Positions 1 through 11,318 are shown, counted from the first letter of the stretch. The stretch is DNA of 64,000 nucleotides from Zelopaecilomyces penicillatus (GCA_005765155.1 VCCP01000003.1:62001-126000); one strand, 5' to 3'. The notes: generated from the sequence alone by a model not told the origin. Numbers and translations: made by a program.

Positions 1-2
1 GA

Positions 3-1142
3 CTCAGTACCGCCTACCATCCACAAACGGACGGACAAACGGAACGAATCAACCAAATTATTGAAGGATACCTACGCGCTTACATTAATTACCATCAGGA
101 TGACTGGGTAAAACACCTACCAACCGCGCAACTAGCCTACAATACATCCGTTTCCGAATCAACACAACTTACGCCAATGTACGCCAATTATGGATTCACA
201 CCGGAAGCATTTCACCTACCACGCCAAGAAGGACCAAAATCAGAAAAAGCCATGCTTGACGCCACACAAAAACGACAATTGCACGAAGAACTCCGTGCAC
301 AACTCCAAATCGTCCGCAACAGAATGAAACATTATGCGGATCAACAAAGATTGAAGGGACCAATCTTTAAAGAGGGAGACATGGTGTACCTTTTGCGCTA
401 CACACCAGGCAAAACTTCTCCAAACATTACGACAACGCGACCAAGCGACAAATTGGATTTCAAAAAACTTGGACCTTTCAAAGTCAAGAAAGCCATTTCT
501 AACACCAACTACGAACTTTCACTACCAAAGAACATACGGTTACACCCCGTATTTCACATTTCCTTACTAAGCAAAGCACCAGACAACGCGAAGGAACACA
601 CAGACATCACAGTACACGCAATAGAAGAAGAATGGGAAGTCGAAACAATCATAGACTACAGGCTAAACAACGGCAAGAAAGAATACCTGGTTAAGTGGAA
701 AGGGTTTGGGCCCGAGGAAAACTCATGGGAGCCCCCTAACCACCTAAATCATTGCCGACCCCTGATGCGACAATACCACCAGAGGGCAAGGAGCCATCCT
801 GGAAAATCGAGTTCCAATCAATCACGTCAAAACCCCCCAATGACTGGATCTCAATCACCGCATCCGACTCTATCCGTTCAGCCGCATCCAAATCATCCAG
901 CGATTGCAAACCCCGCTTCACCATCTCGTGACCACGCGACACCACGGATTGACGCTGACGACGCAAACGACTCAGTCGTGCTACCGCAGCAGACACCGCC
1001 TCCTGAGCTGCCTGAAGCTGTTTTTCTGTCTCCTCCTCTTCTCGCTCAATACGATTCTTTTCTGACAGGATCTTCGCGACTGGATAGACCAGTTACCTTC
1101 CGGAAAGTAAAACGGAATGGAAAAACATACCTGAGGACATAG
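3..1142 (+). CDS. Ty3/gypsy chromovirus polyprotein, C-terminal part (integrase tail and chromodomain)
   Basis: This is the 3' end of a retrotransposon pol ORF that is open from the left window edge, so its true start lies outside. The first residues carry the conserved integrase-core end STAYHPQTDGQTERINQ, followed by the zone with NTSVSESTQLTPMYANYG and an integrase C-terminal fold region. A chromodomain follows at about 650-770 (EVETIIDYRL, then EYLVKWKGFGPEENSWEP), which is diagnostic of chromoviruses and is known to guide insertion to heterochromatin. The tail is proline- and serine-rich and of low complexity. No stop codon interrupts the reading frame and base composition is normal, so this copy looks young. 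Its 3' LTR lies at 1466-1893. Known: the integrase inserts the cDNA. Inferred: recent activity. Confidence 0.93.
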   Translation, partial: LSTAYHPQTDGQTERINQIIEGYLRAYINYHQDDWVKHLPTAQLAYNTSVSESTQLTPMYANYGFTPEAFHLPRQEGPKSEKAMLDATQKRQLHEELRAQLQIVRNRMKHYADQQRLKGPIFKEGDMVYLLRYTPGKTSPNITTTRPSDKLDFKKLGPFKVKKAISNTNYELSLPKNIRLHPVFHISLLSKAPDNAKEHTDITVHAIEEEWEVETIIDYRLNNGKKEYLVKWKGFGPEENSWEPPNHLNHCRPLMRQYHQRARSHPGKSSSNQSRQNPPMTGSQSPHPTLSVQPHPNHPAIANPASPSRDHATPRIDADDANDSVVLPQQTPPPELPEAVFLSPPLLAQYDSFLTGSSRLDRPVTFRKVKRNGKTYLRT

Positions 1143-1347
1143 TTATCCCCGAACCGTCACAAGAACGACCACGACGAACGCACTCGGAACAACGGGAAGT
1201 TGTTTCAATCATACGACACGTCAAATGACGCTGAGAACAAAAGGAACAAGGCATGACGATATCACCAGTACCCTCGATAAGAATCGCAAGACTTTTGCGC
1301 TGATCAGTCTTCTGACTGATACGACGTTTTGAGATACCTTGAGGCAT
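736..1347 (-). pseudogene. Antisense ORF inside the retrotransposon: Zn2Cys6-spaced motif plus coiled coil, one in-frame stop
   Basis: The strand opposite the chromodomain tail carries a reading frame of about 200 codons, interrupted only by a TAA at 1093-1095. Residues just after the likely initiator Met (complement of 1345-1347) hold six cysteines spaced C-X2-C-X6-C-X8-C-X2-C-X6-C, which is the spacing of fungal Zn2Cys6 binuclear clusters. After the stop, in the same frame, comes a charged heptad-like stretch rich in E, K, Q, A and L (about 1070-900), then an acidic, glycine-rich tail ending at 736. Small cysteine-rich, coiled-coil predicted proteins of this layout are familiar from many fungal genomes as hypothetical proteins. 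The stop could be a C-to-T change from CAA. Whether the frame is ever translated is unknown. Confidence 0.5.
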
Positions 1348-1448
1348 GATGTTAAAACATGAAGAAGGAAGAAAGGAACCACACCTACAATTGTGGCTGG
1401 AATTACGTTTTACGAAGGAACAACCAACGGGCCTTGAGGACAAGACCG

Positions 1449-1465
1449 TTGGGAGGGAGACATCG
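1449..1465 (+). other. Probable polypurine tract of the chromovirus
   Basis: A purine run (GGGAGGGAGA, 1451-1460) lies directly before the LTR start at 1466. In LTR retrotransposons this is where plus-strand DNA synthesis is primed. The position fits; function is inferred from family knowledge. Confidence 0.6.
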
Positions 1466-1893
1466 TGTCACGACCCAACGACATGGTCGTACAATAGGCC
1501 GGTCATGTGACCTAGGGAAGGTACGTACCATGGAGGAAGGGGACCAGTTAGATAGATCAGTGGGATCACCATAAGAATGGTGGTGAGCCAGGTGAGCCAG
1601 CAACTTGGATCACCAGGATCACCACTTGCACGACAAGTGATCCAAGTGATCCACGATGTATATATACGCCCTCAATTTTCACTCTTTAAAACATAGCTTA
1701 GATAGTTATCAACACACTTTCAACTTCATCGTATTGTTCGCTACCGCTCACTACGCTGATACTTGACCCCTGGTTACGATACTCCGTATCTATCACCAAC
1801 GTGACAGACCTATTGCTCAGAACACCCCGACTCATCTGCCAACATAAACCCCTTTCGTTAGGTTTATCCCTTGGGAATTCACCAAACGTCACA
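1466..1893 (+). repeat. 3' LTR of the chromovirus (428 bp)
   Basis: The LTR begins TGTCACGACCC and ends AACGTCACA, giving TG...CA ends with short inverted termini. Boundaries come from comparison with the solo copy at 54254-54682 (reverse orientation), where similarity starts and stops at exactly these points. It contains short direct GATCACC/GATCCA-type repeats near 1600-1660 and a TATA-like TATATATA at about 1660. A 64-codon reverse-strand frame inside it (1698-1892) is also open in the solo copy, but that is expected for two near-identical LTRs and is not evidence of a gene. The five bases after it are TAATA; the matching duplication would lie left of the window. Confidence 0.9.
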
Positions 1894-3217
1894 TAATACC
1901 CTAGATTAGTATTAGTATAGAAGGCTTTTATCTCTATAAATAGATAAATATAACATTCTAAATTAAATAAGTGTTTTTCTAAAGTATATATAGTTTTTTA
2001 ATACTCTTCTTCTTTTCTCTTTATTAATTAATACTTAAGTTATATTATAGCTAGTTCTCTTATCTATTTAAGTCTATCTTATCTACTTTTAAAAAAGATA
2101 ATAAATAGCTAATCTAGACTGAAACCAGCCTATATAATTATATTACCAAGCTGATCATTATATTCTAATATAATTAAATTAATAAAAGCCAGCCCTTTAC
2201 TTTAAAGAATATATACTGGTTTATCTTTCTTTATAGTATTATAATTAAGGATATAGATATACCCACTATCTGTCTGCCTCCTTTTTAAAAGATAAAGTAT
2301 TCCTACTATAATAATCTAATAATATATATCCTTATTATTATATAATAGAATTAGATTAATTAGCTTTTTAGTAATTCCTGCTTAAAACTTATTACTTATA
2401 TAATAAACTGGTTTATCTTATTAGATAATACTTTGATATTTATTATTAAGGTAATATAAGCACCCTCTAATAGTATAGCTAGGCAGGCTCTTCTAGTTAA
2501 GGGATAATATAAGATAAAGAAGGCTAGGGTTGATTAAGTAATCAGTAAAAAGATTAATTTCTAGAGTAAGATCCTGTTTTATATAGTCCCTTCCTTAATT
2601 AAGGATAGATTTAATTCACTTTTTTCTTTTTTTAAAAAAAAAGAGGTAGAGATGTATTTATCTGTTTAAGTATATACCTTAATAAGCTAGAGATTAATTT
2701 AATATTAATACTGGTATTAACTCTTATCTCTTTCTCTATTATATTAATAGTCTTATCCTAGTATTAATCTTTTATAGTATTATTTAGAAATAAGAATAAG
2801 AATCACTTTACTATAGTATTAATTATATAAATACTTTAATTCTTTAATCCAGCTATATTCTTAATAAAGATAGATACCTCTATATTATTATTTATTATTA
2901 AAATAATAAAGAAGATTAATATATATTCTTATTTCTAGATCTGATTTATTATTATTAATTTAAATTTAAAGTATAAGAATATTAATAATTAAATACTAAT
3001 TAAGATAGGCTAGGTTTTAGTATCTAGAAATTATAATAACCCTAGAAATTTAGAGCTAAGATTAAAAGATTAATTCTCTTTATTAAAGCATTAAGCAGAT
3101 CTTCTTTACCTAATCTCTAAATCAACAGAGTTTATTACTAATATCTTTAATAGCTCTAATTCAATCTAGGAAGAAAGATATAGATCTATTATTATTAAAA
3201 GGAGTTTATCTTTTAGA
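1894..3217. other. AT-rich, gene-free RIP-type block
   Basis: The sequence is very AT-rich, with stops in all frames and no long open frame. It starts directly after the LTR, so the chromovirus inserted into or beside an already decayed block. I recognise no family in it. Confidence 0.7.
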
Positions 3218-3950
3218 TAATATATAATAGCTTTACTTACTTAGGATAGCTACCCTTAAGAGTAAAAGATAATAGCTTTACTTATATAGGGTAGCTACCC
3301 TTAGGGGTGAAATATAATAGCTTCACTTATTATATTAGGCTGCCTTTAGGGGTAGAAGATAATAGCTTCACTTATATAAAATAGCTGCCCCTGGGGGTGG
3401 AAGGTAATAGCTTTACTTACTATATCAGGCTACCCCTAGGGATGGAAGGTAATAGCTTTACTTATACAAAATAGCTACCCCTAGGGATAGAAGGCAACAG
3501 CTTTACTTATATAAGATAGCTGCCCTTAAGGGTGGAAGGCAACAGCTTTACTTGCTATACCAAGCTGCCCCTAGGGGTGGAAGGTAATAGCTTTACTTAC
3601 TATACCAGGCTGCCCTTAGGGATGGAAGGCAACAGCTTTACTTACTATACCAGACTACCCCCAGGGGTAAAAGGCAACAGCTTTACTTACTATACCAGGC
3701 TACCCCTAGGGATAGAATGCAGCAGCTTCACTTACTATACCAGGCTGCCCCTGGGGGTGGAAGGTAATAGCCTCAGTTACACAGAATGGCTGCCCCTGGG
3801 GGTGGAAAGCAGCAGCTTCACTTGCTATACCAGGCTGCCCCTAAGGGTGGAAGGTAACAGCTTCACTTACACAGGGTAGCTGCCCCCAGGGGTGAAAGAT
3901 AATAGCTTTACTTATTATATCAAGCTATCCTAATAAATAGAAAAAACAGC
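3218..3950. repeat. Minisatellite, about 16 units of 42-45 bp
   Basis: A unit built around GCTTTACTTACTATACCAGG, CTGCCCCTAGGGGTGGAAGG and TAATA is repeated head to tail. Most units from 3530 to 3880 are 45 bp, which leaves one frame open (3532-3879) reading a 15-residue repeat such as EGNSFTYYTRLPLGV; this is probably an arithmetic effect of unit length and not a gene. Units on the left (3230-3400) and the last unit on the right are AT-shifted (for example TTAAGAG for CTAGGGG), whereas units in the middle-right keep their C and G. The array lies wholly inside AT-rich DNA. Confidence 0.85.
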
Positions 3951-5640
3951 TTAGAATTCTAGATCTAGCCCTATAGCCTAATACTGTTTTACCCCCTATA
4001 ATAATAAAATACTACTATAATTTAATATTTGTCTAATATTAAATAGGGTTAGGTATATACCTAGGGGTAGAGTATTATTAGTTCTTATAGCTTCTTAAAT
4101 ATATTATAAAAAAAAAAAGAAATAAAAAAAGAGGGGTTATAGATATCACTATAATAAGACTTACTTAATTAATATAATAATATTATAAAGAGTAATATTA
4201 TACTTTAAGAGAAGATCTTTAATAAAAGGTATTAGATCTTCTAGAAGAATCTATATATAAGCAACTGTATAACAATATTATAAAATAAAGAATCTAATTT
4301 AATTTAATTTTTTTTTTTTTAAATATACTCATCTCCTTTAAAGCTAATAATCTTCTAAGATAATAAATATTAAATACCTTTCTTAATAATACTAAGATCT
4401 TTAAGAACTAAAGAAGCTAGTTTAATAAGGGGAAAACAACACACACAACAACACCAACACCACCCACAGAACTACAAGATGATTTTAGGGTAATTACATA
4501 GCCAGTATAGTCCACAAGGATTGAATAGGCAAGAAAAGCCATAAAGCAGCGATATAATGAATTGAACTTGAGGGATCAATTGATCATCTTATAACTGATC
4601 AGATAAAGAAGACAGCTTTTTAATAGCTAGTCTTTTAAATGCACTAGAAAATTCTTGGGTAGAAGGGAAAAAAGAAAACTTGAATTCGATGATATCTGCC
4701 TGTTCAAATGGCCCGGGTATGGCCTATCTACTTATACAGTTCAATCCCCCTAAGTACAGCTTATACAGCTATAGCTTAATCAACTAGCAAGGGGGTATGT
4801 TCAACCCAGCTATCAAACTAGTATTACTATATTAGCTTTAAAGTAATATATAGTTTTAATATAAAGGTCCACTATTAAAGATTAATTAATAATCCTAAAA
4901 ACAAGTATTAATCTATAATAAATACCTAAAAGATCTGTTTTGGTAATACTGGCTGTATAAAATAATAGTAATCCTATATAGATTATAATAGTATATTTGC
5001 CTTGGTATAATTATAAGGAGGGAGCCCTCTAATAATCAGGGATATTATAAAGCCTATCCTTAGTAATAATACTTTCTTAATATATTAGGATAGGCTTTAA
5101 AAGAATAGTAGAGCCACTTATATATAAGAATATAAGTAGGTATCTATAAGCTGCTTTAAATATCTTATTATAAGTAGATACCTATAAGCTGCTTTAAATA
5201 TCTTATTATATATAAACAGCTCTAGTAAAGTATAGAGCTATTTCTTAGGGCTTAGTATTATAATAGTCTTTATTAGAAACCTTTTTATTTATGGTTAAAT
5301 AATCTACTGATAAGACTAGGTATAATATAAGATATTATAATTAGTCTTTTTAAGCAGTGATATCTATCCCTTAATACTATTTTAAGGAGAAATATAAAAG
5401 GCCTTATAATAAGCTTTAATATAGGTAAGAAGCACTACTATATATTATATATTATTAGGACTAATATATATAATTATAAGAAACTTATTCCCTATAAACT
5501 GCTAAGCATGGTGTTTAGCCTGCTTGACTAGTTTATAAGCTAAATAATCAATAGTATTTAAAAGCTATCTATATAAGATAGGCTTCCAGCCATCCTTAGC
5601 ATCATTCAAGCTAAGTATATATATAAAGATTAGCGATGGA
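3951..5640. other. AT-rich gene-free block with small repeats
   Basis: No coding frame is supported. Visible structure: a perfect 12-bp inverted repeat, AAAGCCTATCCT at 5049-5060 and its complement at 5087-5098, loop 26 nt; and a 38-bp tandem duplication at 5132-5169 and 5170-5207 with few differences. Composition is typical of RIP-decayed DNA. Confidence 0.6.
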
Positions 5641-7200
5641 GTCTGAGCAGCTTTCTTTTCGATAACCTGGATAAGTATGCACTATCTATATTAGGGTCTC
5701 TGCTGGATAGAGATACTAGAGCTGTGTTCATGATTATGTTCTATTGGGTGGTGCAGTTTTATATATAGTTGTGCTGATATTATTCAATATCTTGCATTCA
5801 GATTATAAGGGCAACTCGCACGCCTATATATAGGTATATATAATAACACATCGATATATGTCTGTCTCAGGGCAGCATGGATAGCGAGCTTCCAGCCCAA
5901 TAAAATATAGAGCATATCTCCTCATAATTTTTCACACAATTTTCTCTATTATCTGGCTCAGCAAGTTTATATTACAAATTGGAAATAGCGGACCAGAATG
6001 ATACGTCATCATAAGATCGGGTTAGCCTGGGACAGTGGCCGGTCCTGAAGGGGATATCGTCCAATGTATGAAATGTTGTGAGTTTGTCAAGAAAATTCCA
6101 TCGATAGACAGTTGCACGACGTTGATAGAGGGAAGTGTCATCTCCATGGATCGGATGGAAAAACTCAACGGACCGAGCTTGATTTCCGTGGAACGGGCGT
6201 GGAAACGGGTATATCGGTGGCTAGGTAATTTAATGTCCGAATCTTGCCACGGGGCGTGGCGGGATATTGATGATCATGTTTCAGTCCCTTTCCCGATCAG
6301 TATCTAGCCTTGCAGCCATGGTGGCATCATCATTCGGAACAGCCATTCCGAGGAAACCTCATGTCTTGGTTCTAGTCTAGCAAGGGCCATGGTCCGTATT
6401 AGGGATCCACGCATGCAAGATGAACTTTTTGCATAGTGAATTTAGGGATTAAACAGAAAAAAAAAGTTTACCGTAAGATAGCCGGCACTTATTCCCATTC
6501 CACATCCTTGATGTTGAAAGGGGGGGCAGGCAGTGTTTCCGCAGCGGTGTTAAGGATTACATATATCATTGCAAGCATTTGTTAACTATCGCGTCTTGGA
6601 TTGTTAGCTAGCGGCGCGAGTCATACCCGTTGTCTTCCTTGAGTTGACCCTGTAGTTATGAGTTTGTTATATACCATAGCAAGCATTTGTTATTAACTAT
6701 CGCATCTAGATCGTAAGCCAGCTGCGCGAGTCATACCCGTTGACTTCCTTGAGTCCACCGGTTTGTTGAAATGTCTTAGTGTGTGAGGGCTAAAAAGCTA
6801 GGTTGGCGACCGTCGGCCTAGCGGATGAGAAAAGTACCTGTACATGAAGTTCTGTACTAGCATAGAAACGGTGGCTATTATACAGGGAATCTGGTAAGAT
6901 GAAATACCCGGTCTTGTGGTAAACTTCCATAAACGGCAGTCTTTATCTTATGAGACGTTTCAGTCATGTTGGTGTTCAAGGCTTTCCAACAGCTCTCATC
7001 TTTGTCTCAAAGCCGTTCCAACTTTGCATCTGAAAGTACCATCCCAGTCAACCGAGTCAGTATCTGGCCGTGTGTCTCTCCGCTGTGATGTGGGCAGGCC
7101 GATGCCCAATCTCATCACTACCGAAGTATCAGCCGATCGCATTGCAAGCAAGAGTGCTAACTAACAACAGCACTAGTTTGTCTAAAATACAGTTGAACCC
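5641..7200. other. Normal-GC stretch without a recognisable gene; imperfect direct repeat
   Basis: Base composition returns to normal, but short frames at 6035-6307 and 6916-7164 resemble nothing I know and have no codon or domain signal. Two direct repeats of about 85 bp lie at 6561-6645 and 6669-6754; both contain GCAAGCATTTGTT and GCGCGAGTCATACCCGTTG. A decayed gene or intergenic DNA are both possible. Confidence 0.45.
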
Positions 7201-7949
7201 CTGTTTTATTTTTTAAGCGCTTTAGTGGCTAATTATAATATTTAAAATCAGCCATAGCAGGGATTAATAGTACCTTGAGATACTTGCATATTAATAATGC
7301 AATCTCAGGTTTATCCAGGTATTTCTATATTATCTTAATCAAAGATATAGTTTAAGAAGATAGCTAGATTCAGAGTCTTTAATACTATATAAATTCTAAA
7401 TAATAATAATCTATTTATAATTAAATATTACTATATATATATATAAACTATTATTATTTTATTTTCTAAAAAAAGTAATATATTAATTATTAAAAGCTAT
7501 ATAGTTTTATTAGTTACTTTGTATAGGGTATTTACCTGTACAAGTAGCGGGGCAAGTTTCCCTATATAAATCATTCAGGGGGTCAACCGTGGGATTTACA
7601 CAACGGTCTAATTTTAGGAAAGGGGGGAAAGGGGGGCGGTGGTCTTTGTAAGGTGGGGTACGATATCGGTCATTGAGGATGGGATGTATTAGCTTGGATT
7701 GATTAATGCTGCTATTTGTTAATCTGGTATCAGGCTAAAATCCTATATGATGCAGATGCAGGGGCAAATAAACCAGAAAAGTCTTGCACCGAGAGTAAAG
7801 AGATACCTAATTAGAGGAACGTACTGTTATGTACGTACAATTGAGAAACAGCTCAATTATATAAAGCATGGCCTCCTGCCGGTATTGCCCAACCTCCAAG
7901 TTGCCCGACATCAAACTCTAGCTATATTTTGCCACAAATCTTTGCCGAA
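7201..7949. other. AT-rich strip and upstream region of the hydrolase gene
   Basis: 7201-7560 is AT-rich and gene-free. From 7561 on the composition rises and includes a G-run (GGGGGGAAAGGGGGGCGG-like, about 7621-7640). The promoter of the hydrolase must lie here, but no clear TATA element decides it. Confidence 0.4.
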
Positions 7950-8810
7950 ATGCCATACCTCACGCTCAGGGATGGAGTCGAGATTTATTACAAGGACTGG
8001 GGTAACAGGAATGGCCCGGTCGTCACGTTTTCACACGGATGGCCCCTCAACTCGGATAACTGGGAGAGTCAAATGTTCTTCCTCGGCAACCACGGATGTC
8101 GTGTCATTGCTCACGATCGTCGCGGTCACGGGCGGTCCAGCCAGCCCTGGGAGGGCAACGACATGGACACCTATGCAGATGACCTTTTGCAGCTGATGGA
8201 GCATCTCGATCTCAAGGACGTCATGATGGTCGGTCACTCGACTGGCGGTGGTGAAGTTGCCCGCTTCGTCGGTCGCCACGGTACCAGCCGTGTAAAGAGG
8301 GTAGTTCTTATCAGCGCCGTCCCACCTCTGATGGTACAGACCGACTTCAACCCCGAGGGTCTGCCCTTATCCGTCTTTGATGGCTTCCGCGATGCCATGG
8401 TCAAGAACCGCGCTGAGTTCTTTTTGGAAGTCCCCACAGGTCCCTTTTTCGGCTTCAACCGTCCTGGTGTTAATGCCAGCCAGGGTTTGATCGACAGTTG
8501 GTGGGCACAGGGTATGCAAGCCGGATTCAAGAACACGTACGACTGTATTAAGGCGTTTTCTGAGACGGACCAGCGAGAGGATCTAAAGAAGATGGATATC
8601 CCTGTGTTGTTGCTACACGGCGACGATGATCAAGTTGTCCCCATCAAGGCATCTGCGCAGGAGGCTATCAAGTTGTTGCCCCAGGGTACTTTGAAGGTAT
8701 ATCCTGGGGGACCGCACGCGCTGCCAAATATTTGGGCGGATAAGGTCAACATGAATTTGTTGGAGTTTTTGCACTTGGGAAATGTCAGTTTCAATGCCAT
8801 AGCACCTTGA
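7950..8810 (+). CDS. Alpha/beta hydrolase, cofactor-free haloperoxidase/perhydrolase type
   Basis: The 286-residue protein follows the bacterial-type non-heme chloroperoxidase family (usually about 270-280 residues), which carries out esterase and perhydrolase chemistry. The start at 7950 (MPYLTLRDGVEIYYKDWG) is preferred over 7929 because family members begin there. The oxyanion region is SHGWPLNSDNW (residues 28-38), the nucleophile elbow is GHSTGGG (Ser97), the acid lies in HGDDDQVVP (223-231), and the catalytic His is in PGGPHALP (His256), so the triad is complete. There is no intron and no signal peptide, so it is probably cytosolic. The last 12 or so residues run past the usual end. It is isolated between decayed blocks with no co-oriented partner. 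Its intronless, bacterial-like form suggests old horizontal transfer, but that is inference. Confidence 0.9.
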   Translation: MPYLTLRDGVEIYYKDWGNRNGPVVTFSHGWPLNSDNWESQMFFLGNHGCRVIAHDRRGHGRSSQPWEGNDMDTYADDLLQLMEHLDLKDVMMVGHSTGGGEVARFVGRHGTSRVKRVVLISAVPPLMVQTDFNPEGLPLSVFDGFRDAMVKNRAEFFLEVPTGPFFGFNRPGVNASQGLIDSWWAQGMQAGFKNTYDCIKAFSETDQREDLKKMDIPVLLLHGDDDQVVPIKASAQEAIKLLPQGTLKVYPGGPHALPNIWADKVNMNLLEFLHLGNVSFNAIAP

Positions 8811-9547
8811 ATCTAGATACAGCGACCAAGTTACTAGACTTTGACTCAAGACAACCCCCAATAGGTTATTAGCTATCTAGTCCCCCTATAATAAACAATA
8901 TGAAACCCAAAAAACATATAATTAAATGCAAAAGAGTGCAACGGGACAACCCTGCTTTGCCAAAGTTTCATTACCAGCTCCATATCATCCACGCCATCCA
9001 ACTTGTACAATGGCTCTCGAGTTTTGCATCGCGCTGGAAGAGCAGGTACTTTTTTCTTTTTTGATTTGCTATAGCAGCCAGGTGTCCGTCCACCTGGTAG
9101 GACATGTGTTACTGAGTCGGGACACTTGAAGACATAATTCAGCTTCTCGAGAGTACGGTTCCTGTCAAATGCAAGTCAGCATCTCATCTGAACCTTGTAC
9201 TACACCCCGGCAGCAGCAGCAGCACTTAACATGGTCTCGGGAACAATGAAAGAAAATTAACGACAAAGGCAAGCCATACTGAATCCAGTGTAGAATCCAA
9301 AAATGCTCTGGTTGGACCGAGTGTTGATAGAAAAGACGGGAATGTCAAGCTCAGGGGCGCTTCCGCCAATATTGTTGATATATATGGTCGGGCTGGTGCC
9401 CCAGTTCTCGACTTCAGTAAATGCGTCTCGTCCCTCCATAACTAACCTGGCAGTGGGCGTAGTAGAGATCTTCGAGGATGCCGGGCGCCACCTCTGCCGA
9501 ATATACACAGGAATCGTCGAGACCTTCCCTCCTATCCTCTCCCAGTT
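8811..9547. other. Intergenic, no supported gene
   Basis: Normal composition. Overlapping frames at 9257-9508 (reverse) and 9303-9590 (forward) are open on both strands but match no family I recognise, and neither has a convincing start context or splice continuation. They could be remnants of a decayed gene. Confidence 0.4.
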
Positions 9548-10310
9548 CTATAAACAGCCTACCCCTTATATGTCGGGCCCCTTTTGCTGAAAGGAGCCTT
9601 AGGGCAGGTATTAATTAATGGCTCTTAATCTAAATACCCTGTTATAATATATAAAGAAGGATATATAAAGAAAGCAATATAATTAGCTAAAAATATTAAT
9701 AATAGATCCAGGATATCTCTCTTTCTATTAGCTTAAGCTAGATTCTAGCTTTGGGATTATTATTTAATAAAAAGTTATTATAGATTATAAAAGTATAAAG
9801 CCTATCCCTTATATATATAATTACCTTAAAATAGATAGATTTATCTATAATTAATAATATTAGATTTTAATATATATTTAATATAGAATATATCTTATAT
9901 TTAATTTAAAGAGTTAAAAGTATTATCTATAAATCTACCTCTTATATATTAGGCCTCTTTTATTAAAAGGAGCCTTAGGATAGGTATTAATTAATAGCCT
10001 TTAACCTAAATACTCTATTATAATATATAAAGAAGAATATATAAAGAAAGTAATATAATTAATTAAAAATATTAATAATAGATTTAGGATATTTTACTTT
10101 TTATTAATCTAAGCTAGATTCTGGTTTTAAGATTATTATTTAATAGAGGGTTATTATAGATTATAAAAATATAAAGTCTATCCTTTATATATATAACTAT
10201 TCTAAAATAAATAGATTTATTTATAATTAATAATACTAGGTTTTAATATATACTTAATATAAGATATATCTTATACCTAATTTAAATAATTAAAAATATT
10301 ATTTATAGAT
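9548..10310. repeat. Tandem duplication, two units of about 377 bp
   Basis: Unit 1 starts at about 9548 (CTATAAACAGCC...) and unit 2 at about 9927. Both contain the matching blocks TTAGGGCAGGTATTAATTAA and TTAGGATAGGTATTAATTAA and stay alignable to about 10305. Unit 2 differs mainly by C-to-T and G-to-A changes, as in RIP; the left edge of unit 1 keeps GGGCCCC where unit 2 has GGCCTCT. A further short relative lies near 12955-13020. No coding function is seen. Confidence 0.75.
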
Positions 10311-11318
10311 TAAATTATATTATATTAATAGTAAAGAGCTTTATCTATTAATAATTAAGTTTAGTATATATAAATTAAGATTATTATAAAAGCTTTAATA
10401 GATATAGAATAAAGATTATATTATTTAATTAATTTAATACCTAGAGATTCTTAATAATTATAAGTACATATATATATATATATATAATATAAATATTATT
10501 TTATATAAAGAGTAAAAATATAAAAGTATTTATTAAAATATTATCTTATAAATAATAATAAAAAGTTAAAGTTTAAATAATATTATATATAAATAGTATT
10601 TTAAGCTAAATAATTTATTATTTATTTTAAAATAATTATTTATAAAATTATAATATTAATATAATTATTTATTTTTTAATTAATAGGATTTATTAAAATA
10701 AGCTTATTTTAATTATTTATATAAGATAATATTTAAGCTATTAATAATATTTAATATAAAAAGATTATTATTAATAAAAATAAGATTAAATTAATATATA
10801 TATTTTAATTAAATAGAATTAGGTTTATAATATATATAAATAGATTATATAATAAAGATATTATATTATTATATATATTACCTAGATAGGATTATATATA
10901 TCTCATCTTTAGAGATAATAATATTAAGCTTAAGATTATCTTAAATATTATAAAAAAGATATTATATAATAAATATAAGGTAATCTAGGAGGGCTTAATA
11001 ATATATAAAATTATATAATAATAGGCTTTTATTTTTAATTAGTTTTATATAGGTTATATCTTTAAGATTAATATATTTTAATTATTTAAGAATAAATTAA
11101 TATTAATTAATTATTTTATTTATAAAAAATAAATAATAATTTATTATTATTATATAATTTATAAAAAGATTAAGTATTTTATATAGATAAAAAGCTATCT
11201 TATATTAATTAATATTATAAAAGTATTATTATTTTAGATTATATATATAAATAAGATTATTAGATAGATTAATAGAGATTCTAATTTAAATAATATATAA
11301 TTATTATAATACTATAAT
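10311..11318. other. Extremely AT-rich gene-free block
   Basis: Almost pure A and T with stops in all frames. Nothing recognisable remains; probably RIP-decayed transposon sequence. Confidence 0.6.

Noticed and set aside
1698..1892. Reverse-strand 64-codon frame also open at 54255-54449
   Set aside because: Both lie in copies of the same LTR; conservation reflects recent copying, not coding.
3532..3879. Open frame coding a 15-residue repeat protein
   Set aside because: The frame is open because the minisatellite unit is 45 bp; it starts and stops inside the array, has no promoter or signal, and neighbouring units of 42-45 bp break the pattern.
9257..9590. Overlapping frames on both strands
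   Set aside because: No domain or splice continuation could be defended on either strand.
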